A stretch of 64,000 bases of DNA, from assembly GCA_963576475.1 (NCBI GenBank), contig OY754982.1, positions 11,186,546-11,250,545 of the forward strand, in the 5' to 3' direction. Below the pieces are notes generated by a model. It had not been told where the DNA came from, did not search any database, and worked only from the letters and a program-made list of their open reading frames with translations. The DNA is from Molanna angustata. Lineage: Eukaryota > Arthropoda > Insecta > Trichoptera > Molannidae. Positions 33,186-44,796 of this stretch are shown here, piece by piece (the stretch's first letter is position 1; each line of letters opens with the position of its first letter). The translations under genes and the position numbers were made by a program.

Positions 33186-33235
33186 CTCGTGGACTACAAC
33201 AGAATATCTTAAAAAATAAATAATTAAAAGATGCG

Positions 33236-33400
33236 TGGTGGAAGAGCGGTTAACGCGCTGGGTTAGTAATCCAGTGGTCGCGAGTCCGAATCCTACCACG
33301 ACCTATTTAATTCACCTATAACACAAGCATTACAGCCTTTGTTTAGGGAATGTATGATGATGTTTTTGTACTTGTTACGAGGACATATTAATTCCTTATA
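33236..33400 (+). mobile_element. SINE-2, near full length
   Basis: The head is GGTGGAAGAGCGGTTAACGC, GCTGGGTTAGTAATCCAGTG, GTCGCGAGTCCGAATCC. The body is GTTTAGGGAATGTATGATGA, and the end is TACTTGTTACGAGGACATAT TAATTCC. The head resembles a threonine-type tRNA (AGT in the loop). It is the best reference copy for the disrupted ones at 15.7 and 41.1 kb. Confidence 0.78.
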
Positions 33401-33639
33401 AAACGAGTGGGTTGTAGCTAACACTAAACTCTCCACACCATAGTAAGTGTTCATTTTTTCTTCTTGAAAGGTTGACAATCTCTAAAAGCATTTTTATAAA
33501 GTATATTTCTATTAGATTCTTAAAACAAATATAAAATTTTCACAATACACCATACATACAAAAACGTCACGAAACTCATAGTTTGCATTTTCTACATGAT
33601 ACCTGTTGAGAAATTTTAAGTAAAATTGCATTACTAGCA

Positions 33640-33790
33640 AGATGAGCATGTATGAGACAGTGGTTCAATGTTGATGAGGCGATGTATGTGTCAAGATAGA
33701 AGAATGCGATGTTCGGTTCTCACTGCCTACCCCTTGAGGAAGATAAAAGTGGAGAGTAAAAAATACACTTGTCTATAGAGACACATATAA
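33640..33790 (+). repeat. RTE C-terminal/3'-end fragment
   Basis: The sequence GTTGATGAGGCGATGTATGT then GTCAAGATAGAAGAATG then GTTCGGTTCTCACTGCCTAC corresponds to codons VDEAMNVCQDRKMWRSVLSAYP of the RTE ORF, with substitutions. Only about 100 bases are recognisable. Confidence 0.65.
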
Positions 33791-33799
33791 TATCAATAT

Positions 33800-34980
33800 G
33801 AAGTTGATCACTCAATTTTCCCTTACAGGCGCTATTTTACTTCTGTTATATACATTTTTCATACAAATATGAAATTTATTTCACATTGATATGGCAGACC
33901 ATAGATTTTTTCTTTAAATTTTGACAATCCTTCAATGCATTTTTGACGAGTGTATTTTTATTTTATCAAAATTTCAAACAGTATAAAATACCTCGATTTT
34001 TCCAGACCGTGAGAGCATTTTGAATATTAGGACAGTTGAAATCATAGAGAAGAAATTAACGGACTAATATATTATATCAATATGAAATCAATCGGACTTA
34101 TAGTTTGGGCTGCAGAGGGGACACAAAAAAAAACAACGCAAATCAATTTTATATCAAATCAATCGATCCAATTTTATTTATATTAATTTATTGAAATCCT
34201 TGTTGTCTCCTTTTCAGTACATTAAATTTTGTGTCATATTACTCCTTTATGTCAATCTGTTAGTTGTAATCAATAATATGCCTTATTTTTGTTTTCAACA
34301 ACGAACTACCTAGTTCCATACAATCAAAGATAAACTTAGTTCTTGTGTTCTGTCAGTTTTCTTCGACGCCATAAACAGTACAGTAGTGTTGCGGCAGATA
34401 TACATAATATTTCCTTATCATTGTTGGCATATTTAACAACCTACATACAATGTCATATACATACACCTGCATAAACAGTCGTGAATAAAAACGAAGTTTC
34501 GTAATGAATTTTACAACTTAACCACGCGTTACTTTATATCCAGCACGTGTTACGATATCGTATAGTAGGTACGTTAAAGTTTGTTATTACGAAACCATAT
34601 AATTCCCAATATGTGAGAAGATAATACCATCGAAAAGCCTAGTGTGGATAATCACATTAAACTATGTATGTCAAATCATCAACCCACCTGTAAATTTACC
34701 GGTATTTATTCGGTGATTACAACCTTATGTGAACTCGGGTTTTATGGGTTAATATAAAGGTATGGCTGATAAAAAAAGACTCAAAAATGCGGAATTTGTC
34801 AATATGTTTACGATATGTGTGTCATTTATATTTGTAGAATATAAAAAAAAACATGGAATTTGTAAATATGCTTTTTATGAACCAAGAGCCAGCAACCCTA
34901 GACTTACGCGATAGTATAAAGGCTGAATGTTTTCTGTGTAAGATACTACAGCAGGTAACCGAATGTTATTCACTGGTTGT
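33800..34980. other. AT-rich stretch, nothing recognised
   Basis: No repeat partner or coding-like frame was found here by eye. Confidence 0.4.
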
Positions 34981-34984
34981 TTTC

Positions 34985-35090
34985 GGAGATAAAAACCTTC
35001 AAAATATGGAAAACCCAGGAAGAGGCCTATATCCAGCAGAGGAGTGAAAGGGGCTAATAAGATGAAGAAGAAGATTAATGGTATGTATGC
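34985..35090 (+). repeat. LINE 3' tail
   Basis: The sequence AACCCAGGAAGAGGCCTATA TCCAGCAGAGGAGTGA (ENPGRGLYPAEE then stop) followed by AAGATGAAGAAGAAG is the common lepidopteran LINE ending, in which a PGGGLCPAV-like C-terminus precedes a GAA/GAT-rich terminus. Confidence 0.65.
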
Positions 35091-35160
35091 TTTTTTGGCT
35101 CTGTAATTAACGAATCTGAGTTAAAATATCGAAGTTAAATGAGCTGTTGGCATATCGAAA

Positions 35161-35450
35161 TAAAATGAAATAAAATAAAATAAAATAAAATAAAATAAAA
35201 TAAAATAAAATAAAATAAAATAAAATAAAATAAAATAAAATAAAATAAAATAAAATAAAATAAAATAAAATAAAATAAAATAAAATAAAATAAAATAAAA
35301 TAAAATAAAATAAAATAAAATAAAATAAAATAAAATAAAATAAAATAAAATAAAATAAAATAAAATAAAATAAAATAAAATAAAATAAAATAAAATAAAA
35401 TAAAATAAAATAAAATAAAATAAAATAAATTAAAATAAAATAAAATAAAT
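35161..35450. repeat. long (TAAAA)n microsatellite
   Basis: About 58 pentanucleotide units occur, essentially pure from 35171, with one TAAAT variant near 35426. Because of the five-base period it is open in all three frames of the minus strand, which yields a spurious Phe/Ile/Leu/Tyr frame. Confidence 0.97.
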
Positions 35451-36555
35451 AGGTATATAAATCTGTGATTTTCACGTTACTTTTACTGTGAAAATACTAA
35501 TAGTTCTAAAATAATGAGTAGTAAAATTAATTACTTTTAATTTCACAGATTTCACTATATATATTCATACAGTTGCGACGTGGCTATCCCAAATTCTAGT
35601 GATATTATAAAATCATTTTATGACAAAAAAATAGAAAATACACTGCTTTAGGAAACGAGATTAAAAGACTTTGGCATTATCGTAAAATAATAATATTACC
35701 TTTCATTATATCAGCCACTGGTATTATTCCAAAATCGTTTAGCCGTAATTTAGATATTTTAGATTTATCGAAAAAAAATATAATAATAATGCAAAAATCA
35801 GTAGGTAATGAAGATTTTTTAAACGTTAACAATCGGGAATCATTAGGGTTGATACATAGTATAGAGACCTCTTCAGAGCCTAATCCTTTGATATGTTAAG
35901 TATCTGAATGGGTGAATTATTCCCAATTGAAAGCTTGATGATGCGCTTGTTGCAATTTATTTTAATCCATTAAATAATTTACAATTTACGCATTGATCTA
36001 CAAGTTCTTTTGAGGAAGTATCAATTGGTAATAATGATAATTGACTGTTATTATTTGTAGTTCTTTTAATTGATATTAATATCATTAGTAGATCGGCTAG
36101 CGAACTAAAAAAATCTTTAAATCCCAATGATTTTGAATTTCTGCATTGGTATAAAGTGGACGTGTCTTTGTGTGTGTGTGACACAAAGTAAAACACAGCA
36201 AAGAACTGTGAAAAGCTTATCGAAGCGTCTCTTACCATAAAGATACATGCATTGTTTGTCCTGTGTACGTTGTATGCATCACGTGCTGACTTCCATCACA
36301 CATGAACTCATACACACTACTGGTTTTTGGAGACGTGAGATGAATGAAAATGAGCTGGTGCAAAAGAATCCAAAGGCGCGTGTTGAATGAAAGGAAAGGA
36401 AATATGGTCTCTTTCTGACGACCTGCAAACATCGCACTGAACAAAGGATTTCAAGTCCTAGGTTTATACAAAACAGACTGCCCATATGAATACATAAGTT
36501 TCAGTACAGTAGGTACCTACTCTACACCATACATCACGTTTCCACATTCACATAA
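35451..36555. other. AT-rich stretch without recognisable features
   Basis: Several 68-93 codon frames on the minus strand at 35957-36485 have no family features and ordinary AT-rich composition, so I do not call them genes. Confidence 0.4.
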
Positions 36556-36559
36556 CATT

Positions 36560-37012
36560 GTTTTGTATTAAGTCTTTATAAGGCCTTCGTATGCCCTGGG
36601 TATACGGATGTACACTAAAATGCACACTAATTTACCTTCTAATGTATGAGACACTAAAAAATATTGTAAATCACCTAATAAGTAATATACAAAGGTAAAA
36701 TTGGCAAAATAGCAGGTACTTAACAAATTATAATAATAAAAAAACTCAGCCGATAGATTTTCATATTTTCTTTCGATTTATTTAAAAATCTACTTCACAG
36801 ACCTTGTAGTTTTTTTTAGTTACAATAAAAAAATAAAAAAAGGGTTTTATTAAAACTAATTTTACGGGAAAAGTAGGTATTAAACAAATTTCAAAGTTCA
36901 AAAAACTCGCGCAAAGAAAACTGTTCTTTATTTCAAAGACATATCTTTTGAGGGTACTGGGGAAAAGATTAAAAAAAAAACTATAAAGCCTACTAGCCTC
37001 TTAAGTCATTTT
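36560..37012 (-). repeat. REP-C, copy without the nested palindrome
   Basis: The complement matches 23900-24680. Blocks GCCCTGGGTATACGGATGTA, AAACTCAGCCGATAGATTTT and CTTCACAGACCTTGTAGTTT are shared. It reads straight through the position where the other copy carries the 24.25-kb MITE, and so serves as the empty site. Confidence 0.75.
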
Positions 37013-37117
37013 TAAAAATATATTCCCCAAAACTCCCAAAGATTATTTTAACATCTTTATTCTTACGGTCGAGTTTTATGAAATTTGAATTCGTTAAATA
37101 ATTTTCTCGATAAATTC

Positions 37118-37432
37118 CATACCATCACGGCATAGCCCACAATGCGGGGTGACCAGTGACAGGTGTGCGGGTGTTACCTTATAAAAGAAAGAATGACATA
37201 TGGGTAGTCTGTTTTGTATTAACCTAGGGCTTGAAAAGCTTTTTTTGCAGGTCACTCATGTGTCGTGCTTCGTTTTATAAGTTAATGCACACCCGATCAC
37301 TTGTCACTCACAGATTGTTAATGGTTCTACATTTAGCTGCAATTAAAGAGAATACACGCATGTGTCATACCTTTTATTAGGTATTGCACATCCAAATTGT
37401 GGGATATGTCATGATGGTATGAATGAATGAAG
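37118..37432. repeat. MITE/SINE-like repeat with RTE-like inverted ends
   Basis: The left end ATACCATCACGGCATAGCCC then ACAATG and the right end CAAATTGTGGGATATGTCAT then GATGGTATGAATGAATGA are imperfect inverted repeats. The terminal phrase resembles the RTE 3' end (GGCGTGATGGTATG). A related left half lies at 11518. Confidence 0.6.
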
Positions 37433-38865
37433 GATATTTCATTTTATCATAATAAAACATTGTGTTGCTCTGTATCTTCATGCATATTATGGTATTTTTT
37501 ATTACCATCTAGTCATATAGATTTCAAACTACATATATTCAAATGGTTATATATGAGGTCCAATTTTTATATAATCACCGCGATTAGCGACTGATGACTA
37601 CAATGAAACACATCATTACAATAACCACGTGAAATTACCGAATATGACGCGTAATCTGATGGTAATCGGAGGCGTAATGGTAAATGATTAATTGTAGATT
37701 TTGGGTACGTTGCGTATGAATACGTGATAATTAAAATAATAATAATAATATGTCGGGATTCATCTGTAACTCGACACGTTATGAAAATCACAACCGTGAC
37801 CACAGTCGATATTTAACACAGACTGAAGACAACTTAACAAACATTCATACTACACTACTAACCCAGTCAAACATTCATATGTTATATTATTGTGAAGTGA
37901 AACCAATTTGGTGTTATGTAAACCTTAATAATTGCTATGAAAGATAATTACATAGTCTGATATTGCATTACAGAATATTCTTTCCAGTCTATTTCCTCGG
38001 TTTATGGTACAAATGATATATATTTTTTAAAGAGTATAACTTACATACGAAATTATGACATCAAAATAATAGGATATAGGTAGATACCTGCATGGATAAA
38101 AAGACATTCAACCGAGCTATACTGCAATTGGAGAAAAATGTAATAAAATACATTACATAAATAACGAGAGTTCCTATTTAATATTACGAAAAAAATAGAT
38201 TTTATTTATTAAAAGAAACACCAACAGAATATAGGAATACACATAAAACATTTAGACAGTTAGAAACGCATAATAGTTCCAATACTCCAATAACAGGTGT
38301 TTATAACATATAGGTATATAATAAGTAAATCATAATTGATCAAATTAGCTTTTAAGAATTAAAATTAAATTAGATAACGAACGAACCTGATAGATCTATC
38401 AAAAAAGGAAGAAGAAGAATATAACGGAAAACTTGAACATTTAACGTATTGCAATAAAATACAGAATTTGTCGACTCAAAAGAAATATTAAAATGCATAG
38501 AAATGTATTCAGGCTTAAAATATTAAACGTATAAAAAGTTAGTAAGTATAGGAAGGTGGGCAGGAAAGGGTTTGAGAAGAGGCAGGAAAAAAAATCGAAA
38601 TATAAATTGAAATTATTTAATGTGAGATATGTGATAGTATGGGTGCGAGTGAGACAGCATCAGTGACTGATGTCATATATAGAAGGTGTGTTGTGTGCCC
38701 GGCGTCTTTAGCTTATCGCTGTTGTCAGGTTCACCTACATTGTAATTGTATATAGCCGTCGTGTCATTGTATATAATATATTGTCTTGTACTATATTATC
38801 GTGAATACATGTATTAATTAGAAACGCTTATTCATCATCTCTATTCCACCCTAATAATTAATAGA
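37433..38865. other. AT-rich stretch, nothing recognised
   Basis: There is no repeat partner or coding-like frame. A short GTGACTGATGTC region near 38660-38740 is less AT-rich, but I cannot assign it. Confidence 0.4.
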
Positions 38866-38867
38866 TA

Positions 38868-38985
38868 ATGAATAGATAATCAAGGTGTTCCGCAGAAGAC
38901 GACCCAGAGTCGCAGATCATGGCGACTGATGACTAAGAGGCCCGACCCCGAATGAACTGGGATAGAGGGGCAGGAAATGATGATG
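38868..38985 (+). repeat. LINE 3' tail
   Basis: CAAGGTGTTCCGCAGAAGAC GACCCAGAGTC and AATGAACTGGGATAGAGGGG lead into ATGATGATGATGAA. This is the typical terminal arrangement of lepidopteran RTE-like LINEs ending in a GAT repeat. Confidence 0.55.
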
Positions 38986-38999
38986 ATGAATTAATAATT

Positions 39000-39597
39000 A
39001 TTGATTCACAATTGAAAGATGGCTTGTTATTTTTTCAAGTACGGATGGAAAGCAAGAGTTCATTTTGAACGTGTACAACGGAATCGCGAAATGACAATGG
39101 AGTTTAGAAATTTTGCAGTGAAAGTAAAAACAAGTGTGCAAAAAATCGGCACATTGCTATTAGAACAATAAGTATTAACTACATTAGGTACCTACCTTAC
39201 ACATTTAACATTAGCATTCACATGACGTTCGTGAACTTTCATTCCAAGATGATATTAAAATGTTTGCTGCTAATGAAGCAAGTTGAATTGTTGCCGGCTG
39301 CCATTAAAGTTGTAATAATATATCATACTATCACGTCGTTTCCCTATTTGGGGTACGCAGAGAGAAACGAATTACATTTATTTGCCTTTTTTGGTGATCT
39401 GTGAAGAATCGGCTAATAATTGTGCTGCCACTGTTGTATTAGGGTGTCCCGAAAGCATATTTGTTTTTCGATATTAGCGAATTATGCACGGATTTTTAGC
39501 TAATTCACTTTACAAACTCGTGTTAAATTCAATGTACGCGTCCTCCAATCGTGCACGGGTATGAAACAAATGTACCTAATATCCATAATAAATGTAT
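39000..39597. other. sequence without recognised features
   Basis: This is mixed AT-rich DNA. A fragment GGGGTACGCAGAGAGAAACG at about 39350 echoes the RTE 3' end in degraded form. Confidence 0.4.
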
Positions 39598-40215
39598 CTC
39601 ATCCTCGTACATACATACAATCACGCCATGTCCCTCACCGGGGTAGGCAGAGAGAACCGAACGCCACATTTTTCTATCTTGACACACATTCATCGCCTCA
39701 TCAACATTCATACATCGTCTTATACACGTTCGTCTGTTGTTCACGCTTCTTACATTTCCATCTTTCAGAATATCGTTTAGATGGTCGTGCCATCCTTTTC
39801 TTGGGCGCCCCCGACCTCTTATTCCATTCCTGTCAGCTTCGTATATTTTCTTCCTCAGGCGTTCTTCATTCATTCTCTCCAAGTGGCCAAACCATCTCAA
39901 TGTGTTAACTTTCATTCTGTTAATTACATCTTTCTTCATCTTACATTCTTTCCTTATATCTTCATTTCGAACTCTGTCATACATCGTTCTGTTACAAATT
40001 CTTCTAAGCGATCTCATTTCAACTGCATTTATTCTGCTTTCGTGCGACTTCTGACATGTCCAGGTCTCACTTGTATACGTCAGGGTTGGCACTATGATTG
40101 CGTTATGAATGGTAACTTTAGCATCTTTTGATATGTTGCGATCGTTTATAAGTGGTCTAAGTGCTCCATTCACTCTGTTTCCTGCCATAACTCTTCTCTT
40201 CTTTGAATATCAGGC
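39598..40215 (-). pseudogene. RTE LINE C-terminal fragment and 3' end
   Basis: From 40188 downward the frame encodes MAGNRVNGALRPLINDRNIS, then VPTLTYTSETWTCQKSHESR, INAVEMRSLRRICN, VNTLRWFGHLERMNEERLRK, RGRGRPRKGWHDHLNDILKD and DRKMWRSVLSAYPGEGHG. These are the post-palm blocks of insect RTE (BovB-like) reverse transcriptases. The frame is intact through this part and runs past the element's natural end (near 39598, TACATACAATCACGCC) into flanking DNA. The catalytic RT and endonuclease domains are missing because the insertion is 5'-truncated near 40215. It is probably inactive but young, given the clean frame. It is the same family as 61815-62265. Confidence 0.85.
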
Positions 40216-40692
40216 CGTCCATTCGGAACTTTGAATCGGAACTTTGATCGTAAAAATAAATAAGTATACTTTTTATAAAACAAAATTAGTTGAAGATAAT
40301 AAAGTCTGAAACTCAGCAATTCATCAGACGACAAAATACAAAGATAGCCTTTGAACTCGGCAAATTAATGGCACAGTGATAATTTAAACGAAATATTTAT
40401 TTGTTTTTAAAATGTATGCATAAACAGTGTACTAAGGCGGTATTAATGCTACAAGGCAACTTCTTCAACCAACCCAGTGACATTGAATAAAGTAGGTAAC
40501 AACTTTCAGGTTCAGACATTGGATTTTGTGAATTTTAGCCAGCTTCTTATCAAGACCTACATATTTATTTATTTTACGGTTAAAAAAATCATCCTACATA
40601 AAAAAAACAAAAATAAAAATACATCATTTTAAGGCCTGAAGAATACGGTTTAATCATGAGCTAGAGGCAATGTACAACGAAACAAATATATT

Positions 40693-41100
40693 TTTGACAA
40701 ATTTTTAACATCTCAATAAAGACGAAGTTGGATAATTATAGAAGAAAAAATCTTATATAGGTACCACAAGCATTATAAATATGTTTGTTTTTACTGACAA
40801 ACTTTTCAACATCTCAATAGAGACGAAGTTGGAATATTATAGGAGAACCAGGAACTTAATGTATCTACAGGGCTTACGACCTGTCATCGGTTAGTTTACG
40901 TGATCACTTTATGTGCTTGCGCAACGTTTACCAAGTATGCCTTCTTACTGAGTTCTCTTATCAATGGAATTTTTGGAAGTTCTATATATTTGAATAATGT
41001 GTAACAATTCATTTGAAAATAATGCATCATTACTATTGCCATTTATGAAGTAACGAAGAAACCTTTTTGTAACGCCATCTATTGAGAAATTGGTTTAATT
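40693..41100 (-). repeat. REP-A, copy interrupted by SINE-2 (first part)
   Basis: A short duplicate of the REP-A end lies at 40693-40748. The main part (40787-41100) runs from AACTTTTCAACATCTCAATA through GGCTTACGACCTGTCATCGG to AACGCCATCTATTGAGAAAT. The REP-A sequence resumes at 41515 (AATGAAAGCAACAGTCCTTA), so the intervening SINE is an insertion. Confidence 0.78.
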
Positions 41101-41512
41101 AAATGGGTCGATGGTAGAGCAATAAGCGCATTGGGTTATTAATCCAGTGGTCGCGAGTTCGAATCTTGCCTCGACCGATTTCGTTCACATATAGCATAAG
41201 CATTTATGCATATTTTAGGTAATGTACAGTTTAGGTTAATACAGCAGCCCGACTGTGGAACGATCTTCCGAATTCTGTGTTTCCATCTTCGTACAACCCG
41301 GGTCTTTTTAAAATCCGAATTAATAAACTCTTTTCTAGATTGCAAACCCCTCCCAACGCTACGTAGTACGCTTCTTCGGAATAGTAAAATGGACCCAAAT
41401 CCTAATAGCTGGCGTCCCCTACGTAGGCATGTTAAAAAAAAATGTAGGAAGATGTTTATGTACTTGTTTAATTAACAGGAACATACTCATTTTTATATAA
41501 AAAAATAAACAA
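41101..41512 (+). mobile_element. SINE-2 interrupted by a LINE fragment, itself inserted in REP-A
   Basis: The head is ATGGTAGAGCAATAAGCGCA, TTGGGTTATTAATCCAGTGG and GTCGCGAGTTCGAATC. The body runs to TTTTAGGTAATGTA at 41226. It then resumes at 41446 with GGAAGATGTTTATGTACTTG and ends AACAGGAACATACTCATTTT. The piece between is the LINE fragment listed next. Confidence 0.78.
41227..41445 (+). mobile_element. 5'-truncated LINE fragment with A-tail, nested in SINE-2
   Basis: The plus strand encodes TARLWNDLPNSVFPSSYNPG then LFKIRINKLFSRLQ, the WN-LP---F---FK C-terminal block of non-LTR retrotransposons. It ends in nine A's (TTAAAAAAAAATGTA). The bases AATGTA occur on both sides (41221-41226 and 41440-41445), as expected for a target-site duplication. 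Confidence 0.75.
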
Positions 41513-41750
41513 AAATAAACAATGAAAGCAACAGTCCTTAAAAATTAAATGACGGTGTAGGTGTCATCAAATTACAAAATGCAATTTTTGAAAGTCATAT
41601 ATATTTTAATAATGAGAAACAGGTCGTTTGAAAATAAGAAGTTTTTACTATCGTCATCTATGGAGTAACGAAGAAACCTTTTTATAACGCCATCTGAGAG
41701 GTTGTTTTTTTTGTAAACAATAAGAGCAACAGTCCTTATATTCGAAACAA
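41513..41750 (-). repeat. end of the split REP-A copy plus a second partial REP-A
   Basis: Bases 41515-41560 complete the copy split by the SINE (AATGAAAGCAACAGTCCTTA). From about 41575 a second, more diverged partial copy repeats the order TTTGAAAATAAGAAG, GTAACGAAGAAACCTTTTTA, AACGCCATCT, GCAACAGTCCTTATA in the same orientation. Confidence 0.7.
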
Positions 41751-41755
41751 TGTAG

Positions 41756-42035
41756 TCCAATTTATTAAAATTGGGCGCCTACGTTGGCTTGGACATGTTT
41801 GCCGGATGGATGGTGACCATATTCCTAAAAAAGTATTAGACATCTGTCCCGAAGGCAGAAGAAGTAGAGGCAGACCATAGGATGAGATGGCTGGACGACG
41901 TGCTGTGCGATATAAGAGAAATGGTACTGATAAATTGGAGAAGACTGGCGGTCGATAATAGCGAGGGATGGAGACGATTTCTGGAGGAGACCAGGGTCCG
42001 TAGCGGACTGTAGCGCCAGATGATGATGATGAAAC
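41756..42035 (+). pseudogene. LINE C-terminal fragment ending in GAT repeats
   Basis: The plus strand gives KIGRLRWLGHVCRMDGDHIP then KKVLDICPEGRRSRGRP. After a frameshift near 41878 it gives RWLDDVLCDIREMVLINWRR, LAVDNSEGWRRFLEETRV. These are the RW-GH--RM and R-RGRP--RW-DD blocks of RTE-like retrotransposons. It terminates in ATGATGATGATGAA. It is dead and 5'-truncated. Confidence 0.78.
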
Positions 42036-42448
42036 AGAATGGAATAATGGATAAAAAATGCAAGGCTTGGCTGCAATATATTCCTCAAGATTGAAACGAG
42101 GGAGAGAGAATAATTCTATGTCGTCATCACAACATGATATTATCAAATAAATATAATGTAATATAAACATATTTAATATTCAGATGGAAACAATAAAGAG
42201 ATCCATTCACTTTCACAGATGTTCTAACAAAGTTTTTTTTAACACGAATTACACTTCTATTAAAACACGTTACGTAAATATGACATTAAATTTGTATTAA
42301 GTGGTTTTAACTGTTTACTTTTCAAATAAACGATTAACATAAATATCGCATAGGTAATAAAATAACGTTTGTATCTCCATAAATTATTTTTAGTGTATTT
42401 ATATTCTTGTTATTTTTATTGTCTTGTAACTTTTTTGTTTTTTTTTTA

Positions 42449-42904
42449 TCTTTATATATAAAAATTCTTCTGTACGTGTGTATGTCACTAAACTCTTCCA
42501 AAACGGCTGAACCGATTTTGATGAAATTTTTTGTGTGTGTTTGTGTGAGTCCCTGAATGGTTTAGATTCACAAAATGGAATTTTAAACATTAATATAATA
42601 AAAGGAAAATAAAAAAAACATGTTTTTTATAACTATAAATTATAATAGGTGTCGGTAATGTCGACTTGGCAATGTATAGTTTATTCCATCTGACAACACT
42701 ACGAAATCTGACCATAATATGCTGTATTGGAATTATATACGAAATGACAATCAATCTAACCTCAAAGTGTTTGACGGCTCATCGAACAAGAAAATGTAAG
42801 TTTGCTCAGCGAATAATAACATCTATAATATGATTCAAATAATATGTAACATTAACATATATTTTTTTGCTTCATAAATAGTTCGAGCAAGACGGGTCCG
42901 CTAG
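42449..42904 (+). mobile_element. non-autonomous Helitron, 456 bp
   Basis: The element starts TCTTTATATATAAAAATTCT preceded by A, and ends GACGGGTCCGCTAG followed by T. This is the A|TC...CTAG|T arrangement of Helitrons. It contains AACGGCTGAACCGATTTTGA TGAAATT and a TGTGTGTTTGTGTGAG stretch, both common in lepidopteran copies. There is no coding capacity. The 3' hairpin is weak (GACGGGTC). Confidence 0.8.
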
Positions 42905-44790
42905 TCTTTTATATAATTTGATAATCGACTTATAATTTTGATTTATATAAAAGGAAAAATATTTTTTATTTTCATTTTCACTTTATGTTCTCTTTATTTC
43001 TATTTTCACTTGATTTATTGTTGTTTATTGTTGTATTTATCCATGTATGTATATTTTTTTATTTTTTTATATTTTAACACCAAAAATGTGCCTGTTTACT
43101 TAAGATGATGTATTTTAATTTTTGTATTTTTTTATGTAAATGTTTTTTTATTCGTATAGAATTAATAAATAATAATAATAAATTATAGAAGTAAAGAAAC
43201 TATCGAATATAAGTAAAATACGAATAATGATAGTGGTTATTGAATTAACACTAATCTCTCTACGTACCTACTACATACTTTGTGATCATTTCGCAAAATC
43301 ACTTTTTATACAGGACATAAACATTGGCAATAAACCTTGACAAGTTAGCCTACTTGTGCTAATTACTATTATTTTTGTATCTAAACTTTGTTTTGTTATG
43401 TGTATGTGATTAACCCATACGATAAATAAATATACAGGAATACCCAGGAGCAGGTTCCGAGAACAACAGAACATAGTCTTAGTCCTAGCTGAAGCAGAAG
43501 AAAAGAGAATACGTCTCATACACGAAACTCGTTGTATAGGTACACTCTATTTCGTGATTCGCGCTTAGAATTCTGCGCATAAAAACATGCAAAAAAATTA
43601 CGGAACCATAACTATATCACTAAAATAATACCTACTTCACTTTTATTTTCATCTCCGCATATTTTAGATCTTAATTGTAGTCGTTATAATTTGACTCAGA
43701 AACTAACGGATAAATTTAACCTATAGTTCTGAATGAGTCATTTGGTATTAGCTATAGACAAATGTTAAGGTTATAAAAGCATAAATTGTTAGACATAAAT
43801 ATGCATGAAGTAATCTAGTTCGTATGATAGTCCAATGTAAAGGTTATCTGCCCCCGCTTGTGGGTTGAATTTATGTTGAAGTTATACACCTAGACATAAA
43901 ATATGTAATACTCCAGACTTAATCTAGACCATGGCAGTATAATTTAAATAGTAGTCGTATGTTTTGACAACTGATTTATCGACATCAGCATCGCCAGCGA
44001 TAAATTTCTCACTAGTTTAAGAATTTGCCTTTGAAGATGATGGTGTAAACATCGAAAGTGCTCAGATTTTAATTGTAAACTTAATACGTGGATTTCAAAC
44101 TATGTTTAGTATATTTTCGATAAAAGACTACTCATTTATGAACATTCTATTAAAAATTGGATGTAATACTGAATACCATAGCTAATTTTAATGTCTGATT
44201 TAAAATCAAATAATATCAACACGAATCCCTATTTCAATCTTCTTTGTATATCAAACTTCTGTGTGGAATTTCATATTAAATTAAGACCATATGTTTTGGT
44301 AAATTGAACAATTATGTTTCAAGAGTCTTAGGACCATATTATGTAATAACTCTCAAGCCCGTTTTCCAAAAGTATTATCTCAAGAACATCTTGAGATCAT
44401 GCTTGAAAATCTGTATTAAAAGTAAAATATGTGTGCCGTACTAGAACAAAATGTGGATGCAGCTTGGAACATTTGATAGCTTGACAATATAAGTTATAGT
44501 ATGAAAAGTAATTGAAGTACGAAATTTACGACTTGTAAAATGTACATAATATTAGGTTAAAAATGTCTCAGGAACGAAAGAGGTATGATTGCGTTGCTCA
44601 AGGGTCAACCCCAGAAAGGAGGAAAGGACAACAAGAAGAAAATACAAGGAATTTCTCGTTGTAATTTAGTAAAACTGTCCTTTTTGTCAGCATTATCATC
44701 ACCAATTGTAAAATCTTTGCTTTACGATATAATGTAAGACTGGGAACATTTAGTGTGGAATCATGAAACATTTAATAAAGATATAGCAAT
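42905..44790. other. AT-rich stretch, no gene or repeat recognised
   Basis: Small open frames are at chance level. I see T-rich tracts at 42960-43140 only. Confidence 0.4.
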
Positions 44791-44796
44791 ACCTAA

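Noticed and set aside
35107..35475. 122-codon Phe/Ile/Leu/Tyr-rich frame
   Set aside because: It is the (TAAAA)n microsatellite translated.
35957..36485. Cluster of 68-93 codon minus-strand frames
   Set aside because: They show no family motifs, no splice-site support and AT-driven composition, and they overlap in different frames.
39561..40131. Plus-strand frames of 62-116 codons opposite the RTE fragment (also 61718-62355 minus)
   Set aside because: These are antisense shadows of the RTE reading frame; the sense strand carries the recognised motifs.
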